8,866 bases of DNA, from positions 1 to 8,866 of the forward strand of contig CAJTUD010000089.1 of assembly GCA_910579725.1 (NCBI GenBank), given 5' to 3'. The first letter of the stretch is position 1. Every line of letters begins with the position of its first letter. Below the pieces are notes generated by a model, which saw nothing but the letters and a program-made list of their open reading frames with translations, was not told the origin of the DNA and did no database searches. This DNA comes from an uncultured Oscillospiraceae bacterium (lineage in GTDB: Bacteria > Bacillota > Clostridia > Oscillospirales > Oscillospiraceae). A program made the position numbers and the translations under genes. Below, piece after piece: positions 1 through 6,387 of the stretch.

Positions 1-29
1 TTCTGAACTTTGATATGGAGGTTATGACC

Positions 30-1283
30 ATGAAAAAGAGATTGCTGGCCTGTCTCCTGACAGCGGCGATGCTGGTCAGCTTGTTCCCTCTCCCCGTTCT
101 GGCGGCGGAGGCAGAGCCGTACACCGGGGGCCTGTGCCCTCACCATCAGGAACACACCGAGGACTGCGGCTACATAGAGGCCGTAGAGGGCCAGCCCTGC
201 GGCCACGTCCACGACGGGGACCGCGGCTTTGTGGAGGCGGCGGAGGAAATTCCCTGTGATATGGATTGCGCCGAGACAGACGAGGACAGCCAAATTATCC
301 ACGGCGAGGAGTGTGGCTATGTCCCGGAGGTGGAGGGCGTACCCTGCCAGCACGAGCATGACGGCGGGTGCGGCTATGTTCCCGCCGACCCCGGCCAGCC
401 CTGCGGCTATGTCTGCCGTATCTGCCCGGTGCAGGCCCTCATCGACGCCCTCCCGGACGGGGAGGATATCACCCCGGACAACCGCGCCGAGGCGGAGGCC
501 CAGCTTGAAGCCATTGATACGGCGTGGGCGGAGTTGTCCGACGAGGAAGCCCTGCGGCTGGATACCGTCCGTCTTGAAACGGCGCGGGATGCGCTGTGCC
601 TTGCCAGTACGCTGCTTTCCCCCGCCTATGAGTTCAGCCCCCTTCCAGGGCGGTCCCAAACCCATACGGTGGATGGCGGCTACGAGCTAACAGAAGAAAA
701 ACTTCGCAATCTAATCAATAGTGATGCAGTGCAAGACGGCGATACCATTATATTAAACGGCAGCTGTATGGTAAACGATATCTACAGCGACGCCGCCCCC
801 TGGTGCATCACAAAAAGCGTCACCATCCAGGGCGGTTCCTTACAGCTGCGCGCCGGCGGAATTGTGCTGGGCGCCGACGTCACCTTTCAGGACATAGAGC
901 TGTCCTTTGAAAACAGTGTACGCAATGCCATTATAGCAAACGGCTATACCCTTACGCTTAACAATGTATCCCGCAATTCCGGTGCGCGCCAAGTCCATGC
1001 GCTCTGCGGCAGCGTGACGGGCATTGAATCTATTCCACAGCCTGGCCTCCATGGGAAAATTGTGGTGAATGGAACGACCACCGTGGGCAATCTTTATGCC
1101 GGCAGTCTCTCCGGCGGTCTAGGACTGGACAACGAATTTACCGGCAGCGCCGAAATCGTGGTCAATACCGATATAAATCACAAAATAGAGAACATATACG
1201 CCTGCGGTGCGATGGAAACATATATCCCTGATGACAGCTGGTTCGACCAGAAGGAACCCGCTCCCCCGAGGCCGTTCCCCTGA
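30..1283 (+). CDS. N-terminal part of large secreted SLH surface protein (frameshifted)
   Basis: This is the 5' reading frame of a surface protein that continues in another frame after 1281. I chose the ATG at 30 because GGAGG at 17-21 lies 8 bases before it and a signal peptide follows at once (MKKR, hydrophobic core, cleavage near VLAA at residues 23-26). The ATGs at 15 and 24 lie on or after that site. Residues about 36-133 are Cys/His-rich with repeated CGY...EGxPC and HxHDGxCGY units. Residues about 135-195 look helical and acidic. From about 210 the sequence turns into short beta-rich repeats (TIILNGS, VTIQGGSLQL, TLTLNNVS) typical of a pectate-lyase-like beta-solenoid. The frame ends at TGA 1281-1283 in mid-solenoid, and the match in style resumes in the +1 frame. 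The likely role is in the cell wall or extracellular, as an adhesin or matrix protein; the ligand is unknown. Confidence 0.85.
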   Translation: MKKRLLACLLTAAMLVSLFPLPVLAAEAEPYTGGLCPHHQEHTEDCGYIEAVEGQPCGHVHDGDRGFVEAAEEIPCDMDCAETDEDSQIIHGEECGYVPEVEGVPCQHEHDGGCGYVPADPGQPCGYVCRICPVQALIDALPDGEDITPDNRAEAEAQLEAIDTAWAELSDEEALRLDTVRLETARDALCLASTLLSPAYEFSPLPGRSQTHTVDGGYELTEEKLRNLINSDAVQDGDTIILNGSCMVNDIYSDAAPWCITKSVTIQGGSLQLRAGGIVLGADVTFQDIELSFENSVRNAIIANGYTLTLNNVSRNSGARQVHALCGSVTGIESIPQPGLHGKIVVNGTTTVGNLYAGSLSGGLGLDNEFTGSAEIVVNTDINHKIENIYACGAMETYIPDDSWFDQKEPAPPRPFP

Positions 1284-3915
1284 GTACTACAAGGTTTCCG
1301 GACCGATTGCTCTTCGGCTCAATGCTTCGGTTTCCTCTGTAGACGGCAGAACCGGAATCGACGGAAACGTTGCGGACGTGATTTATACGGATCCTAAAAA
1401 CAATCTCAACGAATATATAACATTTCAAAGCATCGGCAGCCTCACCGTTGAAAGCGGCGACCTGAAGCCCGCACAGGGCAGCACCTTTTACGACGCCAAC
1501 TCTGATGTTGCCGTAAAAAATGGCGCGGTGTTGAACCTTGCAAACTACAGTCAAGATTTGACCATTCAAAACTTTACAGGCGGCGGGGCGCTGATTCTGT
1601 CCCCGGATCAAACCCTGACCATTCAGGGCAGCGTGGCCAACGCAACGATTTTCGCCGTCGGTAAGATTTTCAGTAACGCTTCCGATGCGCTTACCGATGG
1701 GCATACCTACATCCGAGCGCCCCAATCCGGCGAAGCTTCCTTTGCTCTGCCGGCAGGTTCCAGCAATGCCCCTGTTCAACTGGTTCGGAACCCCAACGGC
1801 GACTGGGTTGGCACAAGCGCCTCCGGCGGCGGCCCGGCTCCAGTGATTGTGGAGACATTCCAGCTTCCCTCGCAGGTTGTAGTCTCTCCCCAGGAAACGG
1901 AGGCGGCGATTCCAATTACGATAACTTATGCCGCTAACAGTGCTCCGGTCAGTTATTTAAGCTTTGTTCCGTTAACCGTGCGGCTGGACGGCAAGGCTTT
2001 AATACCCCACGAAGATGACGGTACTTATTACTATACCTCGGCTTACGGCTTTCAGTTTGAAGCTTCCCTGGATGATAAAGGCGCAGAAAGCTTCTATTTT
2101 ACCACAACCGACTCTTCGTTACTCCCTGCCGGCACATACAAGTTCGACATCACAATCCCCAAAGAGCATACGGCGGGAAACAGCCCCTTGTCCGTTTCCA
2201 CCACGCTGATTATTACGGATGATCCCACGATCACGCCCCCACCCCTTACAGTCGATTCCATCGCCGTCAACAGCACCGCCCATAAGACCGTCTATCAGAC
2301 CGGGGAGGCTCTGGACGTGACCGGACTAACCATTCTGGTTTCCATGTCCGACGGCTCTTCCCAGACGGTCCCTGTAACGGCCGGCATGGTCAACGGCTTT
2401 GACTCCTCTGCCGCCGTGGAACGCCAAACCCTCACCATCACCTATCAGGGCCAAACCACCACATATACCATTTCGGTTCAGGACGCCTCCGTTCCCCCCG
2501 TAGAAGCTGAAACCTACCGCGTCTCCGTCCAGGACAGCTACGCCTCCGCCTCCGGCGCGGGGCTCTACGAAAAGGACGAACTGGTCAATATTCACGCCGG
2601 TTCCCGCAGCGGATACGTTTTTGCGGGATGGACCGCCTCCGGCGTTACCCTCCAGAACCCCAGCCAGGCGGATACCAGCTTCCGGATGCCGGATCATGAC
2701 GTATCCCTCACCGCCCGCTGGAGCGTTTATACGCCCCCCAGCGGCAGCGGAGGCAGCGGCGGTTCGTCGGGCGGTTCCTCTGGCGGCGGCTCGTCCAACT
2801 CCTCCTCCGGCTACACGCCCCCTCAAACCCCCGCCCAGCAGACGGTCTCCAAGCTCTACTCCGCCCGGCCAGGCAGCACCGTTACCATGAATCTGCCCTC
2901 CGGCAAGGCCGTGGTAGAAGCGAATGTCCTGAAAACCCTGGCCGGCCGGCAGGTGACCCTCAGCATCCAGACAGGCGACAGCATCTGGACCATCCGGGGC
3001 AGGGACGTACCCGAGGGGACCTCCTTTGACAAGCTGGATTTGAGCATCGACACCACATCCGGCGCCGTCCCTAACGCGGTGATCCGCGAGACCGCAGGCG
3101 CCTCCCGCACCGCGCAGTTTTCTCTGGCCCACAGCGGTGCGTTTGGATTTGATGCACAGCTTTCCATGAAAACGGACCGGCAGAACATTGGTCTCTGGGC
3201 CAATCTGTACTACTACAATCCCAGCCGCCGTGCGCTGGAATTCCAGCACGCCTCCCGGGTGGATTCTTCGGGCCGGATGGCGTTCTCCTTCCAGCACGCT
3301 TCCGACTATGTTGTGGTGTTTGACAAAATCCAGCACCAGACCGCTTCTTCCAGCCCCTGGAGCAATCCCTTTACTGATGTGCCCGAGGGCGATTGGTACT
3401 ATGAGGCGGTGCGGTTCGTCCAGGAGCAGGGTCTGATGAACGGCATCGGCAACGGCAATTTTGCCCCCAACGCGCAGTTGTCCCGCGCCCAGCTTGCCCA
3501 AATCCTGTTCAACAAGGAGGGCAGGCCCGGAGTGAACTACCTGTTGACATTCCCCGATGTGGCGGACGAGGCGTGGTACACCGAGGCCGTCCGCTGGGCC
3601 GCCAGCCAGGGCATTGTGGGCGGCTACGGCGACGGCACATTCGGCCCCAACGACCCCATCACCCGTGAGCAGCTGGCGGTCATGCTCTGGCGGTACTCCG
3701 GCAGTCCCGCCGCCACCAACAAGGAGCTGCATTTCAATGACACGGATGAGATCAGCGGCTTTGCGCTGGAGGCCCTGCGCTGGGCCGTGGAGAACGGGAT
3801 TTTGAACGGCTACGGAGACGGGCGGTTAGGCCCCCAGGGGCAGGCCACCCGCGCACAGGTGGCGCAGATGTTGAAAAACTTTATTGAGAACCAGGAGGAC
3901 GACGCAATACAGTAA
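1282..3915 (+). CDS. C-terminal part of the same surface protein: Ig-like, InlB-type repeat, three SLH domains
   Basis: This continues the upstream frame after a +1 shift; together they encode about 1,290 residues. Reading from GAG 1282 gives EYYKVSGPIALRLNASVSS, which carries on the beta-solenoid. An upstream ATG at 1207 in this frame gives only an out-of-frame peptide and no good ribosome binding site, so it is not a likely start. Domains in order are: further beta repeats to about 1720; a beta-sandwich stretch; a bacterial Ig-like domain (about 2251-2490, VDSIAVNS to TYTISVQ); an InlB/Listeria-Bacteroides type repeat (about 2515-2730, GYVFAGWTASG...DVSLTARW); a Gly/Ser linker (2740-2810); a beta domain; then three SLH domains starting near 3364, 3550 and 3733 (FTDVPEGDWYYEAV, FPDVADEAWYTEAV, FNDTDEISGFALEAL). 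SLH domains usually bind pyruvylated secondary cell-wall polymer, so the protein is probably wall-anchored by its C terminus. Confidence 0.85.
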   Translation, partial: EYYKVSGPIALRLNASVSSVDGRTGIDGNVADVIYTDPKNNLNEYITFQSIGSLTVESGDLKPAQGSTFYDANSDVAVKNGAVLNLANYSQDLTIQNFTGGGALILSPDQTLTIQGSVANATIFAVGKIFSNASDALTDGHTYIRAPQSGEASFALPAGSSNAPVQLVRNPNGDWVGTSASGGGPAPVIVETFQLPSQVVVSPQETEAAIPITITYAANSAPVSYLSFVPLTVRLDGKALIPHEDDGTYYYTSAYGFQFEASLDDKGAESFYFTTTDSSLLPAGTYKFDITIPKEHTAGNSPLSVSTTLIITDDPTITPPPLTVDSIAVNSTAHKTVYQTGEALDVTGLTILVSMSDGSSQTVPVTAGMVNGFDSSAAVERQTLTITYQGQTTTYTISVQDASVPPVEAETYRVSVQDSYASASGAGLYEKDELVNIHAGSRSGYVFAGWTASGVTLQNPSQADTSFRMPDHDVSLTARWSVYTPPSGSGGSGGSSGGSSGGGSSNSSSGYTPPQTPAQQTVSKLYSARPGSTVTMNLPSGKAVVEANVLKTLAGRQVTLSIQTGDSIWTIRGRDVPEGTSFDKLDLSIDTTSGAVPNAVIRETAGASRTAQFSLAHSGAFGFDAQLSMKTDRQNIGLWANLYYYNPSRRALEFQHASRVDSSGRMAFSFQHASDYVVVFDKIQHQTASSSPWSNPFTDVPEGDWYYEAVRFVQEQGLMNGIGNGNFAPNAQLSRAQLAQILFNKEGRPGVNYLLTFPDVADEAWYTEAVRWAASQGIVGGYGDGTFGPNDPITREQLAVMLWRYSGSPAATNKELHFNDTDEISGFALEALRWAVENGILNGYGDGRLGPQGQATRAQVAQMLKNFIENQEDDAIQ

Positions 3916-3963
3916 AACGCTGAATGACAGGGCAGAGGGACACAAGGGGGTGAGGATAAAAAA

Positions 3964-4001
3964 TCACTCTGTGCCGACTGGAAACGTCGGCACAGGAGTG
4001 A
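3964..4001 (-). terminator. Strong hairpin with T-run on the minus strand
   Basis: Positions 3964-3978 pair with 3986-4001 over 15 base pairs with one bulged G (3996) and a 7-base loop. On the + strand no T-run follows, but six A (3958-3963) precede it. Read on the minus strand it is therefore a textbook intrinsic terminator: hairpin followed by TTTTTT. It lies 49 bases after the SLH gene stop and may weakly stop that transcript too. No minus-strand gene that would need it is visible to its right. Confidence 0.6.
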
Positions 4002-4024
4002 AACCGGAAAATTCGATGTGTTTA

Positions 4025-4054
4025 TTGACAATCTCTGTTCTTCTATGATAAACT
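4025..4054 (+). promoter_or_regulatory. Possible promoter for the mob operon
   Basis: A perfect TTGACA -35 box lies at 4025-4030 in an AT-rich patch. The best-looking -10 (TATGAT, 4044-4049) is only 13 bases away, too close. TAAACT at 4049-4054 has an 18-base spacing but is a weaker match. Some promoter is expected here because the structured leader and mobC follow, but the exact boxes are uncertain. Confidence 0.4.
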
Positions 4055-4092
4055 AAAATCTATATTTGAACCCAACTGAATATGGCTTTTGA

Positions 4093-4175
4093 GCCGGTAC
4101 ATAGACCAACGCACAAGAACCCCAACGAGAGGAAACCTCCCGCTGGAGCTGGTGCGTCTATGTACCGGCTTTTTT
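4093..4175 (+). promoter_or_regulatory. Long stem-loop with T-run: leader terminator/attenuator candidate
   Basis: GCCGGTACATAGAC (4093-4106) is perfectly complementary to GTCTATGTACCGGC (4156-4169), and six T follow at once (4170-4175). The 49-base loop contains a small GAGG-AAA-CCTC hairpin (4129-4139). An alternative pairing is possible between CGCAC (4110-4114) and GTGCG (4152-4156). The form is that of an intrinsic terminator placed between the promoter region and mobC, so it could attenuate transcription of the mobilization genes. It could also insulate the element from upstream transcription. Confidence 0.55.
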
Positions 4176-4188
4176 GTGCTTTTGGCCG

Positions 4189-4335
4189 GTTGCAAGGTGG
4201 TAGCTGCTACCCGCAACAGAAGCCACCGACCGACAGCCCGCAGCCCTGTCTTGTGGGGTAGCGAGCATAGCTTTTGTGTTGCCGGGGGCACCCCAAAAGC
4301 GGGCGGCGCTGTGCGCCGAAAGGGGTTCCACCCCT
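4189..4335 (+). other. Candidate origin of transfer (oriT): cluster of inverted repeats
   Basis: Four inverted repeats are packed into the non-coding DNA just before mobC. The first is GTTGC 4189-4193 with GCAAC 4213-4217, enclosing GGTAGC/GCTACC at 4199-4211. The second is GCTTTTG 4270-4276 with CAAAAGC 4294-4300, enclosing TGCC/GGCA. The third is CGGCGC 4304-4309 with GCGCCG 4313-4318 (three-base loop). The fourth is AGGGGT 4321-4326 with ACCCCT 4330-4335. MOBP-type systems usually keep oriT next to the relaxosome genes and bind such repeats. The nick base cannot be assigned from sequence alone. Confidence 0.55.
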
Positions 4336-4365
4336 ATCACCCCGGCCAGAAAGGAGCGGATCAAA

Positions 4366-4671
4366 ATGACCGACAGAAAGAGAACGACAGCCATCCAGGT
4401 ACGGGTGACGGAACAGGAGAAGCGGAAGCTGGAGCGTCAGGCCAAGCGGTGCGGCCTGTCCCTGTCCGGGTATCTCCGGCGGGCAGGCGCGGGGAAGCCC
4501 TCGACGGTGTTCCCAAGCCAGCGGTTCCGTGAACTCTACCGGCAAATCAATGGCCTGCGGGATAATCTCGCCACTCAGCCCATGGAGCGGACAGCGGCCC
4601 AACTGGACGAGCTGGCGGGGCAAATCCTGACAGCTTATACCAGTGAAGGAACGGACGATGGCGACAACTAA
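4366..4671 (+). CDS. mobC: MobC-like relaxosome accessory protein
   Basis: This is a 101-residue basic protein. The ATG at 4366 is preceded by AAGGAG (4351-4356), 9 bases upstream, and other in-frame starts further upstream lack such a site and run through the oriT repeats. The N terminus (TTAIQVRVTEQEKRKLERQA, then a GLSLSGYLRR segment) has the ribbon-helix-helix look of MobC-family proteins, which bind oriT DNA and help the relaxase open and nick it. The middle (FRELYRQINGLRDNLA) matches the family's helical C-terminal part. The length is a little short of typical MobC. Its last 14 bases overlap the relaxase start, so the two are translationally coupled. Family assignment rests on sequence style and context. 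Confidence 0.8.
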   Translation: MTDRKRTTAIQVRVTEQEKRKLERQAKRCGLSLSGYLRRAGAGKPSTVFPSQRFRELYRQINGLRDNLATQPMERTAAQLDELAGQILTAYTSEGTDDGDN

Positions 4672-6038
4672 AATCTGGCCCGTCAAAGACAGTCTGGCCC
4701 GTGTGGTGGACTACGCCCAAAACCCGGATAAGACCATTTACTCAGATTTGCACAATGTTCTCCATTACGCCGCAAACGAGGAAAAGACCGTTGAGGGCGG
4801 AGAACGGGGCCATGTTCGTCACCGGCGTGAACTGTAATCGGGATACCGCTTTTCAGGAAATGCAGGCGGTCAAGGAGCGGTTTGGCAAGACAGGCGGCAA
4901 CGTGGCCTATCATGCCTATCAGAGCTTCAAGCCCGGTGAAGTCACCCCGGAGCTGTGCCACCGGCTCGGGGTGGAACTGGCAAAGCGGATGTGGGGCGAT
5001 GAATATCAAGTGTTAGTCGCCACCCATTTCAATACCGGAACCTATCATAATCATTTTGTGGTCAATTCCGTGGGCCTGTGGAACGGCAGGAAATTTAACT
5101 GCGGCAAGCGGGTTTACTATCAGTTTCGCCAGTTATCGGACGATTTATGCAAGGAATACCAGCTTTCCACCATCAAAAGGCCGAAAGGCAAAACGCCCCG
5201 GAGTATTTACTTTGCTGAAAAGAACGGGGAACCCACAAAATACAACCTCATGAGGGAGGCCTTGGACGCCGCCCTCAAGGTCAGTGTGGACGGAAACGAT
5301 CTGCGGAAAGCCCTTCGGGAGCAGGGCTATGAGCTGGACGCCAACCCAGCCCACAAGTACGCCACCCTGCGGCGGATCGGCAGTAAAAAGGCGGTGCGGC
5401 TGTACCGGCTGGGGGAGGACTACGACCTCCCGGCTCTCCGGGAGCGCATCGAGGAAAACCGCCAGCGGTACGCCCACGACTTCAGTTATCAGCGGTACAA
5501 GCCTATACCTATCCAGCGGCCACAGCCCAAGTGCTTACGGTTAAAAGGTTCTTTCAGCACAGTGAAGAAGATCGGCGGTTTCCGGGGTCTGTATCTGCAC
5601 TACTGCTACTGCCTGGGCATCCTGCCGAAAGGGAGCCGCCGTCCGCTCTCCCCAGATCTGCGGGAAGAATGCCGTCGCCTGGATGCCATCAGCCGTCAAA
5701 CCCAGTTGATTTGCCAGGAAAAGCTGGACACTCGACAGGATGTGGCTGACTTTATCGGCGGGAAACAGGCTGAAATAAAGGAATTGGGAGCCATGCGCCA
5801 GAAGTGCTACAACCGTCTGCGCCGCTGTGACGATGGGGCGGAGATCGCCCAAATCAAGACCCAGCGTGACCGGCTGACGGCGGCAATGGCGGTTTGCCGG
5901 AAGGACATCAAAACCGCCGAAAGCGTACTCTCACGGAGTGACCGGCTGAAAGAGAATTTGAAGCTGGAACAGGAAATGCAGGCCCAGCGCATGGGCCGCA
6001 CACAGGATAAGCACAGGGGAAGGAGCGTTGCCAGATGA
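4658..6038 (+). CDS. MOBP-type relaxase / mobilization nuclease, frameshifted near 4799
   Basis: The protein nicks oriT and pilots the strand during mobilization. It starts at ATG 4658 with GAAGGA (4645-4650) 7 bases upstream, inside the end of mobC. The first frame gives MATTKIWPVKDSLARVVDYA and carries the candidate catalytic Tyr19, but closes at TAA 4835-4837. Dropping one G at 4799-4800 joins residue 47 to the frame running to 6038, giving VEG-ENGAMFVTGVNCN and about 459 residues. The body holds the metal-binding histidine motif THFNTGTYHNHFVVNSV (His123, His130 and His132 in the repaired protein). The C terminus (about 340-450) is charged and probably coiled-coil. An ATG in the body frame at 4701 gives an out-of-frame N terminus; the body alone lacks the tyrosine and would not be active. 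The TGA overlaps the next gene's ATG. Confidence 0.85.
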
Positions 6039-6304
6039 ACACAATAATACTTGAATTGACTGAGAAGGAAGCACAAATATACGATGAAGTGATGGAGAAA
6101 GTGGACGAAACAGCGGCTTTCCTCGCCGAATTGTCCCATTCTGACCGGCTGGACTGGCTGAAAAAGCACCAATACCCCCATCCCATCAGTTTTGAGCGGG
6201 AGATTGGCGGCACCGTCTACACCGTCAACGCTCATTTCAGCCAGGACGCTGAAACCCCGGAAGGGAAAGTAAAGCGCATTCTCAGTCAAAATATCGCACT
6301 GTAA
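6035..6304 (+). CDS. tnpW: TnpW-like transposon-encoded small protein
   Basis: This is an 89-residue acidic protein whose ATG overlaps the relaxase TGA (ATGA at 6035-6038), with AGGAG at 6021-6025 nine bases upstream. The N-terminal half is helical (LTEKEAQIYDEVMEKVDETA). The C-terminal half, FEREIGGTVYTVNAHFSQDA followed by KVKRIL, matches the pattern I know from TnpW proteins of clostridial mobile elements, where a short beta segment with VNxHFS is followed by a KIKRL-type helix. The biochemical role of TnpW is not established. Its place between relaxase and serine recombinase is typical. Translation is probably coupled to the relaxase. Confidence 0.7.
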   Translation: MNTIILELTEKEAQIYDEVMEKVDETAAFLAELSHSDRLDWLKKHQYPHPISFEREIGGTVYTVNAHFSQDAETPEGKVKRILSQNIAL

Positions 6305-6308
6305 AGCG

Positions 6309-6367
6309 TTGAAGTTTTGCGGCGGGTGTGGTATGATAATGATACCCTGCAATTCATATCACACCCG
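6309..6367 (+). promoter_or_regulatory. Recombinase promoter lying within an inverted repeat
   Basis: TTGAAG (6309-6314) and TATGAT (6332-6337) are spaced by exactly 17 bases, a good sigma-70-type promoter. The -10 box lies in the left arm of an inverted repeat: CGGGTGTG 6323-6330 pairs with CACACCCG 6360-6367, and TATGA 6332-6336 with TCATA 6354-6358, joined by a G-T pair. The transcript from near 6344 would contain only the right arm. The repeat therefore looks like an operator, or a hairpin formed only in read-through RNA from the mob operon. Confidence 0.6.
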
Positions 6368-6387
6368 GCTGCGGAAAGGAGTACATT

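Noticed and set aside
1207..1281. ATG at 1207 as an independent start for the SLH half
   Set aside because: The first 25 residues are an out-of-frame reading of the upstream solenoid, with no ribosome binding site and no signal peptide.
2326..3732. 468-codon open frame on the minus strand
   Set aside because: It lies wholly inside the SLH gene, shows low-complexity Gly/Ala-rich translation and no family signature; it is a by-product of GC-rich third positions.
4082..4261. 59-codon and overlapping 147-codon open frames across the leader and oriT region
   Set aside because: They run through the terminator-like stem and the hairpin cluster, have no ribosome binding site and no protein-like features; the DNA here is better explained as regulatory and oriT.
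4793..4805. Programmed frameshifting in the relaxase
   Set aside because: No slippery heptamer, no stop at the shift point and no stimulator structure seen; a one-base insertion is simpler.
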